64,000 bases of DNA from Miltoncostaea oceani. GTDB lineage: Bacteria > Actinomycetota > Thermoleophilia > Miltoncostaeales > Miltoncostaeaceae. Shown here one piece after another: positions 26,849 to 35,731 of the stretch. Below the pieces are notes generated by a model. It saw nothing but the letters and a program-made list of their open reading frames with translations. It was not told the origin of the DNA and searched no databases. A program made the translations under genes and the position numbers. The number at the start of each line of letters is the position of its first letter. Position 1 is the first letter of the stretch. The stretch is taken from assembly GCF_018141545.1 (NCBI RefSeq), contig NZ_CP064356.1:2431001-2495000 (forward strand). The letters run 5' to 3'.

Positions 26849-28084
26849 TCAGCGCCGCTCCTCGGCCGCGACGTCGGCATGGCGTTCCACGTGCCAGGGC
26901 AGGCCGAGTTGCACCACCCCGTCCGAACTCCGCGCGATGGTCCCGTCGAGGCGCACGAGCAACGCCTCCGGTTCATGCGCCAGCAGTTCGTGCGACGCCA
27001 TCCAGATCCCGATCGCGTAGTCACCCACCGGCAGGACGGGGGGGATCGTCAGGCGGGCGACGTACTCACCCGGCTCGCCACGATCCCCCGTGAACGTGTC
27101 CGACCATGCCTCGTCCAGGACCCTCACGTTGCGGAAGTCCTCGACGTAGACGCCGATGTCGAGGGCGGGGACCAGGCTCCGGACCTCGAAGGAGACCTCG
27201 AGGTCGAACGGCTGATCACGCGGGAGGACCGCCGACGACCGCCCGTGGCGGTCGACGATCGCCGCCGAGCGGAGGCGCACCGGACCGGCGTCGGCGCCGA
27301 CGAACTCGCGGCGTGCGACCGGTTCGACACCGGCCGAGACGTAGGCGTCGATGACCTCCGACGTCGGGCCGACGGCGCGCAGTCGTCCGTGGTCGAGCCA
27401 GGCGCACGTACCGCACAGCCGCGAGATCGCATCGAGGTTGTGGCTGACCAGCACGACCGTCCTGCCCTCGCCCTCCAGCTCGCCCATCCGGTTCAGGCAC
27501 TTGCGCTGGAACGCCCCGTCACCGACGGCCAGGACCTCGTCGACGATCATGATGTCGGTGTCCAGGTGGGCGGCGACCGCGAACGCCAACCGCATCGACA
27601 TGCCCGTCGAGTACCGCTTCACCGGCGTGTCGAGGAAGCCGTCGATCCCCGCGAAGGCGACGATCTCATCGAACCGGCGGTCGATCTCCCGCCTTCGCAT
27701 GCCGAGGATCGCGCCGTTCAGGTAGACGTTCTCGCGACCCGTCAGCTCCTGGTGGAAGCCGGTGCCGACCTCGAGCAGCGCACCGACGCGTCCGCGCATC
27801 CGGACGACCCCCGACGTCGGTTCCGTGATCCGGCTGAGCAGCTTGAGCAGGGTGCTCTTGCCGGCACCGTTGCGACCGATCACGCCGAACGCCTCGCCGG
27901 CACCGATCTCGAGGCTGACGTCACGCAACGACCACACCTCGGCCGGCTCGCGCCGGGGGGTGCCGCGCACCAATCGCGACACGCGGGTCGTGACGGCGTC
28001 GCGGATGTTGCCCTGCCCCCCGTGGTGCTCACCGAGCAGGTACCTCTTGGAGACGCCGTCGACGATGACCCGGGGTGGCGCCAT
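26849..28084 (-). CDS. wzt: polysaccharide ABC exporter ATPase (Wzt type) with C-terminal domain
   Basis: A 411-residue ABC ATPase that powers glycan export with the permease encoded just upstream. Walker A (GVIGRNGAGKST, about residue 68), the Wzt-type signature YSTGMSMRLAFAVA in place of LSGGQ, Walker B (IMIVDEVLAVGD) and the H-loop (VLVSHNLDAI) are intact. Residues about 255-400 form a beta-rich C-terminal domain, as in Wzt proteins that recognise the end of the finished glycan. Start is ATG 28084, which overlaps the permease stop by one base (TGATG); a longer frame to 28138 lies inside the permease gene. The C-terminal domain differs from that of the second Wzt at 42803, so the two probably export different glycans. 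Confidence 0.92.
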   Translation of the reverse strand: MAPPRVIVDGVSKRYLLGEHHGGQGNIRDAVTTRVSRLVRGTPRREPAEVWSLRDVSLEIGAGEAFGVIGRNGAGKSTLLKLLSRITEPTSGVVRMRGRVGALLEVGTGFHQELTGRENVYLNGAILGMRRREIDRRFDEIVAFAGIDGFLDTPVKRYSTGMSMRLAFAVAAHLDTDIMIVDEVLAVGDGAFQRKCLNRMGELEGEGRTVVLVSHNLDAISRLCGTCAWLDHGRLRAVGPTSEVIDAYVSAGVEPVARREFVGADAGPVRLRSAAIVDRHGRSSAVLPRDQPFDLEVSFEVRSLVPALDIGVYVEDFRNVRVLDEAWSDTFTGDRGEPGEYVARLTIPPVLPVGDYAIGIWMASHELLAHEPEALLVRLDGTIARSSDGVVQLGLPWHVERHADVAAEERR

Positions 28085-28917
28085 CAGATGATGTCCGCGA
28101 AGCGGCGCTCGGCCCGCTGGAAGTACACGAGCCCCCACACCATGAGCACCAGGGCGACGCCGGCGGAGATGGCGAGGTCAGGACCCGGCCACGGTCCACC
28201 GGCGATCGACCAGCGCGTCACGTCGATGAGCCCCGCGACGGGGTTCATCGCATAGAGCCACTGCCACCGGTCGGGGACCAGGCTGCTGGGGTAGGCCACC
28301 GGGCTCGCGAGGAGCCACATCTGCGTGACGAGTCCGATGGCGGCGGCGACGTCCCGGTACTTCACGTGCAGGGTCGCGAGTATCAGGCTCGGCCCGAGGG
28401 CGACCAGGATCGCGGCGAGCACGCACAGCGGCAGGGCGAGGATGGCGAGCGTCGGGGCGGCGCCGAAGACGACCATCGCGACGGCGACGACCCCGAACCC
28501 CACCGCCATGTTGAGCAGCCCGGGGAGCAGCGCCGCGATCGGGGCGGCGATGCGGGGGAAGTACACCTTGGTCACCATCGACGAGTTCACGATCAGGGTG
28601 CTGGTGGCCGAGTTGAGGCTGAGCGAGAAGTACGACCAGACGACGAAGCCGACAAGGGCGAAGACCAGGTAGGGCAGTCCGTCGCTCGACACGTCGGCGA
28701 GCCCCCGGAAGACGAGCGCGAAGACCAGCGCACCCGCCAGCGGCTGCACGACGGCCCAGCCGAAACCGAAGACCGCCTGCTTGTACCGGGCCTTCAGGTC
28801 GCGCAACGCGAGGAACCCGACGAGTTCGCGGGCGTCCCACAGCTCCCGGGTGCGCTGCCAACGCACGCTGCCCGAGGGGGGGTTCTCGGTCCACCGCTCC
28901 CGGACGTCGATCGCCAT
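28084..28917 (-). CDS. wzm: polysaccharide ABC exporter permease (Wzm type)
   Basis: A 277-residue ABC-2 permease with six helices. Family marks: REVVGF-like start (LVGFLALRDLKARYKQAVFG), FGWAVVQPLAGALVFALVF, STLIVNSSMVTKVYFPRIAA and LASPVAYPSSLVPDRWQWLY. Together with the downstream ATPase it forms a complete exporter for lipid-linked polysaccharide. The ATG lies six bases after a TATCCT -10, so the mRNA is probably leaderless. Confidence 0.92.
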   Translation of the reverse strand: MAIDVRERWTENPPSGSVRWQRTRELWDARELVGFLALRDLKARYKQAVFGFGWAVVQPLAGALVFALVFRGLADVSSDGLPYLVFALVGFVVWSYFSLSLNSATSTLIVNSSMVTKVYFPRIAAPIAALLPGLLNMAVGFGVVAVAMVVFGAAPTLAILALPLCVLAAILVALGPSLILATLHVKYRDVAAAIGLVTQMWLLASPVAYPSSLVPDRWQWLYAMNPVAGLIDVTRWSIAGGPWPGPDLAISAGVALVLMVWGLVYFQRAERRFADII

Positions 28918-28923
28918 CGGTCA

Positions 28924-28929
28924 AGGATA
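28924..28929 (-). promoter_or_regulatory. -10 element of likely leaderless wzm-wzt promoter
   Basis: TATCCT on the minus strand, six bases before ATG 28917. The predicted transcription start coincides with the start codon. The -35 region (around GTGTGA) is weak. Confidence 0.55.
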
Positions 28930-28989
28930 GGGGCACGACGACGGATCACACCGCCCGAACGACGGGGTGTGCGCCGGCGGGTGCGTTGG

Positions 28990-28995
28990 TACGGT
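28990..28995 (+). promoter_or_regulatory. -10 element of likely leaderless GT2 promoter
   Basis: TACGGT, then six bases, then GTG 29002. Same geometry as the divergent wzm promoter 60 bp away. No Shine-Dalgarno is present before the GTG. Confidence 0.5.
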
Positions 28996-29001
28996 CGGCC
29001 C

Positions 29002-30354
29002 GTGACCGCCCCGTCCCCGATGCGACTGGTCCCGGTCGACCTGGCGGACGGACTCGACACGCTGCTCGACACGACGGCGGACGGCCCGGACGTCTTCGCC
29101 CCCCTCTGGTGGCGGAGCCTGCCGATCGGCCACGTCGAGCTCGACGCGCGAACCCTCGCCGATCGGCGCGGCGTGGAGCGCGCCGTCGCGGACGCCACGT
29201 GGCCGGCGGTCGCCCACCACACGCTCCCCGGCGGGTTTCCCGCCGCGCCGCCGCTCCCGGGCGCGCGCCCCCCGGTCACCCCACCGGCCGGCTTCCAGGA
29301 CTGGTCTCCCGATCCGGCGCGCCTCGCCCCGCTCGCGGGAGCCCCGGCACTCCACCCCCCCGCGTGGCCGCTCGACGTCTCGGTGGTGGTCTGCACCCGT
29401 GAACGCCCCGAACAGCTCGCCCGCTGTCTCGCGTCGCTCTCGCGCGGCACCGTCGCACCGGACGAGATCATCGTCGTGGACAACGCGCCGGCCTCGGGCG
29501 CGACCCGCGACGTCGTCGCCGCCGCGACGGGGCCCGGCGTGCGTTGGGTCCCCGAGCCGCGTCGCGGCCTGAGCCACGCCCGCAACACCGGCGTGTCCGC
29601 AGCATCGGGGGCGACCATCGCGTTCACCGACGACGACACCGAGGTCCATCCCGACTGGCTGTGGCGGATCGTCCGCCCCCTCGAGGATCCGGCAGTGTGG
29701 TCCGCGACGGGTCTCGTCCTCCCGGCCGACCTCTCCTCACCCGCCCAGGTGCTGTTCGAGAAGGGGTTCGGCGGCTTCTCGCAGGGGTACCGGCCGATCA
29801 CCTTCGACTCGCGGTTCGTCACGGCCTGGCGGGGACGCGCGGTGCCGGTCTGGCAGGTCGGTGCGGGGGCCAACATGGCCGTGCGGCGCAGCGCCTTCGA
29901 GCGGGTCGGCCTGTTCGACGAACGGCTCGGCGCGGGCGCGACGGGCTGCAGCGAGGACTCGGAGCTGTGGCTCCGCATCCTCATGGCCGGAGGGGTCTGC
30001 CGCTACGAGCCCACCGCCGTCGTCCACCACCACCACCGAGCCGACATCGCGGGCCTGCGACGACTCGCCCACGACTACGTGCGCGGCCACGTGGCCGCGC
30101 TGCTCGTCGAGTACGCCCGCCACCACCGGATCGGCGAGCTGCGTCGCGCCTACCTCGAGATGCCGCGCCACATCGCCACCGACCTCGCGCGACGCGTCAC
30201 ATCGGGCGACGCCTCGCCGTGGGGGATGTCGCGGCCAGGCCTCACCGGCTACCTGCGGGGAGCGGCCCGGGTCGATCTCGCCGTGCGCCGCCGGCGGGCG
30301 CCGGCGGTCGGCCGGGCGATCACCGAGCCGGCGCCCCGGAGCGCACGGGCGTGA
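29002..30354 (+). CDS. GT2 glycosyltransferase with N-terminal extension
   Basis: A 450-residue protein. The first 125 residues are an unrecognised domain (LWWRSLPIGHVELDARTLAD, VAHHTLPGGFP). About 126-400 is the GT2 domain: PLDVSVVVCTRERPEQLARC, IIVVDNAPASGATRDVV, GATIAFTDDDTEVHPDWLWR (metal site), WQVGAGANMAVRRSAF and GCSEDSELWLRILMAGG. A shorter form of the same N-terminal region is also seen in the double GT2 at 32324, which supports a real domain rather than a wrong start. First gene of a two- or three-gene operon. Confidence 0.88.
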   Translation: MTAPSPMRLVPVDLADGLDTLLDTTADGPDVFAPLWWRSLPIGHVELDARTLADRRGVERAVADATWPAVAHHTLPGGFPAAPPLPGARPPVTPPAGFQDWSPDPARLAPLAGAPALHPPAWPLDVSVVVCTRERPEQLARCLASLSRGTVAPDEIIVVDNAPASGATRDVVAAATGPGVRWVPEPRRGLSHARNTGVSAASGATIAFTDDDTEVHPDWLWRIVRPLEDPAVWSATGLVLPADLSSPAQVLFEKGFGGFSQGYRPITFDSRFVTAWRGRAVPVWQVGAGANMAVRRSAFERVGLFDERLGAGATGCSEDSELWLRILMAGGVCRYEPTAVVHHHHRADIAGLRRLAHDYVRGHVAALLVEYARHHRIGELRRAYLEMPRHIATDLARRVTSGDASPWGMSRPGLTGYLRGAARVDLAVRRRRAPAVGRAITEPAPRSARA

Positions 30355-31094
30355 CCGGCCGCGCACCCCTCCGGCGCTTCCTGCGCGGCAACCCCTTCCC
30401 CCACCCCTACACCGAGGGCTTCTACTTCCGGGAGAAGATGCGCGCCATCCACCGGGTCGCGCCGGATCGGGAGGTGCGAGACGTCCTCGAGGTCGGAGGC
30501 GGCCGGAGCGGCCTGTCCGCCCTCCTCTACCCCGGCGCCCGGGTCGTCAACGTCGACATCGATCCCTCGTTCGCCGCCGCGCCACCGAACCGCGGACGGA
30601 CCAGGTTCGTGCACGGCGACGCGACGGCGTTGCCGTTCGAGGCGGCGACCTTCGACGCCGTGACGATGTTCGACGTGATCGAGCACATCCCCGATGACCG
30701 CGCGGCGATCGACGAGGCGCTGCGGGTGCTGAGACCCGGCGGCGTGCTGCTCCTCACGACCCCCAACGAGACGTGGCGGTTCCCGTCGCGCCGGTGGCTC
30801 CAGCCGATCTGCCGGAGCGATCGGTCGATGATGGACGAGTGGGGGCACGTGCGACGCGGGTACGCCCGGGGGGAACTCGCCGCGCTCGTCGGAGCGGAAC
30901 CGGTCACGACCGCGACCTTCATCACGCCGGTCACGTCGATCCCCCACGACATCGCCTTCTCGCGGCTGCCCAGCCCCCTCCGTCGTCTGATCTGCACCCT
31001 GGTGTCGCCCGTGACCTGGTTCGCGTACGCCCGCCACCGGGCGACCGACCCGGGCACCGAGACTGCCTACCGCTGGGACGCGCGCCGCGCCTGA
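30351..31094 (+). CDS. class I SAM-dependent methyltransferase
   Basis: A 247-residue methyltransferase, GTG overlapping the previous stop (GTGA). Methyltransf_11-type motifs: DVLEVGGGRSGLSALLYPGA (motif I), VVNVDIDPSF, FVHGDATALPFEAATFDAVT, FDVIEHIPDDRAAIDEAL and LRVLRPGGVLLLTTPN. The C-terminal part (LICTLVSPVTWFAYARHR) has a hydrophobic patch that may touch membrane or lipid-linked substrate. Likely methylates a sugar in the glycan assembled by the adjacent transferases. Confidence 0.88.
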   Translation: MTGRAPLRRFLRGNPFPHPYTEGFYFREKMRAIHRVAPDREVRDVLEVGGGRSGLSALLYPGARVVNVDIDPSFAAAPPNRGRTRFVHGDATALPFEAATFDAVTMFDVIEHIPDDRAAIDEALRVLRPGGVLLLTTPNETWRFPSRRWLQPICRSDRSMMDEWGHVRRGYARGELAALVGAEPVTTATFITPVTSIPHDIAFSRLPSPLRRLICTLVSPVTWFAYARHRATDPGTETAYRWDARRA

Positions 31095-31128
31095 GCGCGT
31101 CGACGCGGCGAGGGGCCCGGCGGTCGCC

Positions 31129-32340
31129 CTGCTGCCGTGGGGCGACGTCTTCGAGGACTACCTCGACACCATCGGCGTGACGCTGGAGGGCTTCCGTGAC
31201 GACATGACCGGCGGGTGGACCTTCGGGTACGTCGAGGCCCTCAAGAGCGCCGGCATGTCGCCGTTCCTCGTCCTGGTCTCCGCACGCGTCCGGCGCCCGG
31301 TGCGATGGATCCACCGGGACACGGGCGCGCCGATGTGGGTGCTGCCGGCCGCGCGGGCCTTCCGGGCCACCCGCGGTCGACGGTTGCGGCTGGCGCCGTT
31401 GCTCGCGACGCCGCCCGTCCGGCTCGCGGGCGCGCTGAGAGCCGAGCGCTGCCGCGCGGTGATCTGCCAGGAGTACGAGTACCCGCGGTTCGACGCGTGC
31501 GTGCTCACCGGACGGGTCCTCGGCATCCCCTGCTTCGGGACGTTCCAGGGGGGCGACCGCCCGAACGCCCTCGAGAAGCCGCTCCGGCCGCTGACCATCC
31601 GCCTCTCCTCCGGCCTGATCGTGGGTTCGTCGCGCGAGCGCGGCCGTGTCCGGTCGACCTACCACCCCCCGCCGGGGAAGGTCGCCGCCATCCCGAACCC
31701 CCTCGACCTCGCCGAATGGGGTCCCAGCGACCGCGGCGCCGCGCGCGAGGAGCTGGCCGTCGCCGACGGACGGACCGTCGTCGTGTGGCACGGCCGGATC
31801 GACATACCCCAGAAGGGCCTCGACGTCCTCGTCGAGGCGTGGCGGCGAGTCTCCTCCCGGCGCCCCGGACGCGACGTCCTCCTGCTGATCGGATCGGGGC
31901 GCGACACGGCGGACATGGCCCGCCTCGTCGGCACGCTCCCGGCGGGATCGGTCGACTGGCGCGACGAGTTCGTCCTGGACCGCGGCCGCATGCGGCGGTT
32001 CCTCGCCGCCGGGGACGTCTACGTCTTCCCCTCACGTCACGAGGGTTTCCCGGTCGCCCCCGTCGAGGCGATCGCGTGCGGCCTGCCCGTCGTGGCGGCC
32101 GACGCGCCGGGGGTCGCCGACATCTTCCCGGAGGGTGAGCGCTCGGGGGGCCTGATCGTGCCCTGCGAGGATCCCGACGCTCTCGCGGAGGCACTCGTCG
32201 GGCTGCTGGAGCACCCCGACCGGCGGGCGGCGATGCGGGAGCACGCCTTGCGGCGCGCACAGGAGGGTTTCTCGCTCGAGTCCGTCGGCGCCCGCCTGCG
32301 GGACTTCCTCGTCGCCCGGGGCGTCACGCCGCCGGGGTGA
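31129..32340 (+). CDS. GT4 glycosyltransferase with non-canonical start
   Basis: About 403 residues. Donor-half motifs are clear: VVVWHGRIDIPQKGLDVLVE, FPSRHEGFPVAPVEAIACGL and PVVAADAPGVADIF. The segment LLPWGDVFEDYLDTIGVTLE, before the first canonical start (GTG 31177), looks like the genuine N-terminus of this GT4 subfamily. No ATG, GTG or TTG exists in frame between the upstream stop (31012-31014) and 31177. I therefore place the start at CTG 31129 (CTG 31132 is the alternative), with GGCGG just upstream; a conservative start would be 31177. Its end overlaps the convergent GT2 gene by 17 bp. Confidence 0.75.
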   Translation: MLPWGDVFEDYLDTIGVTLEGFRDDMTGGWTFGYVEALKSAGMSPFLVLVSARVRRPVRWIHRDTGAPMWVLPAARAFRATRGRRLRLAPLLATPPVRLAGALRAERCRAVICQEYEYPRFDACVLTGRVLGIPCFGTFQGGDRPNALEKPLRPLTIRLSSGLIVGSSRERGRVRSTYHPPPGKVAAIPNPLDLAEWGPSDRGAAREELAVADGRTVVVWHGRIDIPQKGLDVLVEAWRRVSSRRPGRDVLLLIGSGRDTADMARLVGTLPAGSVDWRDEFVLDRGRMRRFLAAGDVYVFPSRHEGFPVAPVEAIACGLPVVAADAPGVADIFPEGERSGGLIVPCEDPDALAEALVGLLEHPDRRAAMREHALRRAQEGFSLESVGARLRDFLVARGVTPPG

Positions 32341-34792
32341 ACCTCTCCAGCGCCTCCTCCCGTTCCAGGAGGCGCTCGACGATCAGCTCGCCGTCCCACT
32401 GGCCATCGGGCAGCCGGAACGCGGCGAGCTCCGCGCCACCCCGCCGGACGCTGACCTCCCCGATCGCGATGTCCGACGTCCGGACGACCGCCCCGGCGAG
32501 ATCGACGACGGTCTGCGAGGACGACGGCGCCGGGAGGGGATGGCCGTCGTCGAGGGCGCGCTGGACGCCGACGCAGTAGACCGCACCCGACACGCGCCGG
32601 AAGAGCGCCTGCCACGCGAAGCGCGAGCCCGTCGCCTCCGCCGCGCGCAGCGCCGCGTGGACGGGACCCGCGACGGGACCGAGCGCCCGCTCCCCCGCGG
32701 CGACCGCCGCCCTCCAGGCGGGCGTCCCCACCCGCTCGGGTGTCGCGAGCCGCCCGAGGTGGAGGTCCCCCCACACCGCCGGGTGGCGGTCCGCCAGCAG
32801 GACGTCCGCGTAGCCCTCGGCGAGCTTGTCCCGGAGCAGGCGCGCCACGGTGATCTCGTGATGGTGCGACGCGCGGGCGTCCGGCACGGCGACGAACGGC
32901 ACCCCGTCGGCGAGCACCCGGCACGCGAACTCCCAGTCCTCGCGTCGCGACCGGTGGTCGAACGAGGTGTCGAACCCCCCCGTCTCCTCCATCAACCGGG
33001 CCGGGAGCGCCATCCAGCCCCCGGCGAGGTCCGTGAAGCTGAAGCGGTGACCCGCCCGCGCCTGACGGGTGAAGTGGTCGTTCCACCACCGTCCCGCCAT
33101 CTGCTCGGCAAGGCTCCCGCCGAGCCCGGCCGGCGGATACGGTCCGAGCAGGACGCCCGGGCCGGACCGGTGTGCGCGGAGGAACGCCTCCAGCCCCGCG
33201 GGCTCCGGGACGATGTCATCGTCGAGGAACACCACCAGATCCCCGCGCGCCGCCCCCGCGCCCGCGTTCCGGGCCGCGGCCAGACTGGCCTCGACCTGCG
33301 GGAGCGTCCGGTCCACTCCCGCCAGGACGCCGACGTCGCCGGCCGCCGGGCCGTTCGGCACGAGGATCACCTCAAAGCGGTCGCGGTCGAGGGTCTGCTC
33401 GGCGAGGCCAGACAGCGTGGCGGCCAACGAACGGGGACGCGTACCGAGGGTGGGGATCACCACGCTGACGTCCGGCGGCCCCCCCTCGATCCGGGCGGCG
33501 ATCACACGATGCGGCCGCGGCGGCGCCGCCGTCGCGACCGGTCGGCGCGCGGACACACCCTGCCGCCGCATCGAACGAACCCAGGTGACCGGTGACTCCA
33601 CCCAGCCGCGGACGAGTTCGAGGCCGCCAACGACGTCGATCCGGCGGCGTTCCCCGCGGCGCATGCGAACGGTCTCGACGAGCAGGTGGTGGAGGGGCCA
33701 CGACATGGCGCGGAACGCCTGCAGTTCGTGGTCGGCGACGACCGAGCGGGCGAGCATCGCGCCGATCCCGCGTCCGTAGCCGCGCATGACGCGCCGGAGC
33801 TCCGGCATGTCGGCGCGGTGGTCGTGCCAGACCAGCTGCGACGGTTCGTAGACGACCCTGTGGCCGGAGGCGAGGACGACCGCGAGGGCGTAGAGGTCAC
33901 CCCCCGATGCCGTCGGCGTCCCCGCGTCGAGCTCGCGTGGGAACGGGTCGAGCCCCTCCAGGGCGGCGAGGCGGAACGCCATGTTGTTCCCGGCGCCCAC
34001 GTTGCCGGCGCTCACCGGCGCGAGAGACCGCCAGTCCACGCGCCGGGTGCGGTACCCCTTGCTGAACCCCACCGCCGTCTCGAACGCGACCTGCGCCTCC
34101 GAATCGAGGGTGTACGGGCACCCGAGGCCCGAGACCGCGGCCACCATCGGATCGGAGAAGTGACGGCGCAGGCCGTCGAGCCAGCGTTCGTGCGGCAGGC
34201 AGTCGTCGTCCGTGTAGATCAGGAAGTCCGTCGTGCACTCCGCCATGGCGCGGCGGCGCGCGTTGTTCAGACCGGCTCTGGGCTCCTCGACGCAGCGGAA
34301 GCCGAAGCGCTCGACGAGGGGGCGCACCGGGACGCGCCCCGCGTTGTCGACGACGACGACGTCCGCGGGCGCGGGATCGAGGGCGGAGAGGGCACGCAGG
34401 CAGCGCTCGAGCTGGGCGGGTCGGTCCCGCGTGCACACCGCGACCGTCACGGCGGGGCGCGGGAGGGCCTCCCAGTACCGGCCCACGGCGGCCCACGCGG
34501 CCTGCTCCAGCTCGTCGCGGGAGACCGCCGGCCGAAGCGTCCTCCGCATCCGCCGCGTGAGGGAATCCTCCGCCTGCGAGGGATCCGTGCGCTCGGGGCC
34601 GCGCTGTACGATCAGCTCGCCGACCGGCCGATCGTCCCGGAAGGCGATGATCAGGGCGCCCTCGTAGCCGTCGAGCGAGAGCTCGTCGATGGAGGACTCG
34701 ATGTCGACTCCGACCACCCGCATGCGTCGGGGGGGCGCCGCCCCCGCACCGGTCGCCCGGTGCCCGGCTCCGTGGTCGAGGTGGCTCGTCAC
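32324..34792 (-). CDS. two GT2 glycosyltransferase domains in one protein
   Basis: An 822-residue protein. Residues about 20-105 form an N-terminal domain related to that of the GT2 at 29002. First GT2 (about 110-385): AVTVAVCTRDRPAQLERCLR, VVVVDNAGR, DFLIYTDDDCLPHERWLDGL, VGAGNNMAFRLAAL. Second GT2 (about 445-700): PDVSVVIPTLGTRPRSLAAT, VILVPNGPA, GDLVVFLDDDIVPEPAGLEA, AGGWMALPARLMEETGGFDT, RREDWEFACRVLADG. The last 85 residues are a separate region ending LEREEALERF. Both active sites keep their acidic metal residues. Start GTG 34792 has GAGGA three bases upstream; ATG 34723 is an alternative. Confidence 0.85.
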   Translation of the reverse strand: MTSHLDHGAGHRATGAGAAPPRRMRVVGVDIESSIDELSLDGYEGALIIAFRDDRPVGELIVQRGPERTDPSQAEDSLTRRMRRTLRPAVSRDELEQAAWAAVGRYWEALPRPAVTVAVCTRDRPAQLERCLRALSALDPAPADVVVVDNAGRVPVRPLVERFGFRCVEEPRAGLNNARRRAMAECTTDFLIYTDDDCLPHERWLDGLRRHFSDPMVAAVSGLGCPYTLDSEAQVAFETAVGFSKGYRTRRVDWRSLAPVSAGNVGAGNNMAFRLAALEGLDPFPRELDAGTPTASGGDLYALAVVLASGHRVVYEPSQLVWHDHRADMPELRRVMRGYGRGIGAMLARSVVADHELQAFRAMSWPLHHLLVETVRMRRGERRRIDVVGGLELVRGWVESPVTWVRSMRRQGVSARRPVATAAPPRPHRVIAARIEGGPPDVSVVIPTLGTRPRSLAATLSGLAEQTLDRDRFEVILVPNGPAAGDVGVLAGVDRTLPQVEASLAAARNAGAGAARGDLVVFLDDDIVPEPAGLEAFLRAHRSGPGVLLGPYPPAGLGGSLAEQMAGRWWNDHFTRQARAGHRFSFTDLAGGWMALPARLMEETGGFDTSFDHRSRREDWEFACRVLADGVPFVAVPDARASHHHEITVARLLRDKLAEGYADVLLADRHPAVWGDLHLGRLATPERVGTPAWRAAVAAGERALGPVAGPVHAALRAAEATGSRFAWQALFRRVSGAVYCVGVQRALDDGHPLPAPSSSQTVVDLAGAVVRTSDIAIGEVSVRRGGAELAAFRLPDGQWDGELIVERLLEREEALERFTPAA

Positions 34793-34855
34793 CGTTCCTC
34801 AGGTCCTCTCGTCGTGGGGTCGCCCGTACGGGGCGGTCACCGGCGCCCGCACGAC

Positions 34856-35731
34856 GTGAGGATCGCCTACATCATCCACGCGCACACTCTGCCCGATCAG
34901 CTCGTACGTCTGGTGGAGGCGCTCCACTCGCCGCGGTCATCCTTCTACATCCACTTCGACCGCAAATCCCCCGACGCGCAGCACCGGCACGTGGTCAGCG
35001 GCCTCGCGCACCTGTCCGACGTGCACCACATGCCGCGCCGGCGGGTCCACTGGGGTGGCTTCGGGTCGGTCCAGGCGACGCTCACCGCGATCGACGCCGC
35101 ACTCGCCGCCCGCCCCGCCGTCGATGTCGCCGTCCTGCTCAGTGGCCAGGACTACCCCATCCGTCCGACGCACGCCGTCGAGGACGCCCTCGCGCGGGTG
35201 GCGGTCCGCTGCCACCTGCAGCACACGTTGCTCCCCGACGCCTCGTTCCCGGATGAGAGCGCCCGCTACGAGCGCTGGCACTTCGCACGCCCGCGGTTCG
35301 CGTTCCCCCCACGGCGTCTGCCCCTGCCGGCACCGCGTCGGTTCCCGGCGGGCTACCGACCCCACCGCGGCTCCGCCTTCTGGGGGCTCTCCCGCGCGGG
35401 GATGGAGCTCGTCCGGAGCACCTGCCGCGACGACCCGCGTTTCGTCCGTTTCTTCCGATACGTCTTCATCCCGGACGAGATGTTCTTCCAGTCCCTGCTC
35501 ATGAGCTCGCCCCTGGCGCCGACGGTCGTGGACGACGACCTGCACTTCACGGACTGGACGGCGCGCGGCTCGCACCCCGCGACGCTCGGACCGGACCACC
35601 TCGAGGCCATGGCGGCCGCCACGGCGCCCTTCGCACGCAAGTTCGACGAACGGGTCCACCCCGGCTTCCTCGATGCCGTCGACGCGCGGCTGCGCGACAC
35701 CTCGACGCCCCGCGAGAGGCGCCCCGGATGA
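34856..35731 (+). CDS. GT14-like core-2/I-branching beta-1,6-GlcNAc transferase
   Basis: A 291-residue enzyme of the Branch family. Motifs: RIAYIIHAHTLPDQLVRLVE, SFYIHFDRKSPDAQHR, VHWGGFGSVQATLTAIDAAL, VDVAVLLSGQDYPIRP, GSAFWGLSRAGMELV, VFIPDEMFFQSLLMSSPLAP and FTDWTARGSHPATLGPDHLE. These match bacterial members that add branch residues. Metal-independent GT-A-like fold, cytoplasmic. GTG 34856 is the best start since the conserved part begins at RIAYIIH. First gene of a four-gene operon joined by 4-nt overlaps. Confidence 0.88.
   Translation: MRIAYIIHAHTLPDQLVRLVEALHSPRSSFYIHFDRKSPDAQHRHVVSGLAHLSDVHHMPRRRVHWGGFGSVQATLTAIDAALAARPAVDVAVLLSGQDYPIRPTHAVEDALARVAVRCHLQHTLLPDASFPDESARYERWHFARPRFAFPPRRLPLPAPRRFPAGYRPHRGSAFWGLSRAGMELVRSTCRDDPRFVRFFRYVFIPDEMFFQSLLMSSPLAPTVVDDDLHFTDWTARGSHPATLGPDHLEAMAAATAPFARKFDERVHPGFLDAVDARLRDTSTPRERRPG

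Noticed and set aside
28085-28138. Longer start for the first wzt gene
   Set aside because: The added residues overlap the permease gene in another frame; the TGATG joint at 28084 and the conserved start MAPPRVIVDGVSKRYL favour the shorter form.
34823-34832. Palindrome CCCGTACGGG in the 63-bp divergent gap as a bidirectional -10
   Set aside because: TACGGG lacks the final T, and its distances to the two starts do not fit leaderless or normal leaders. It may be an operator, but nothing supports that.
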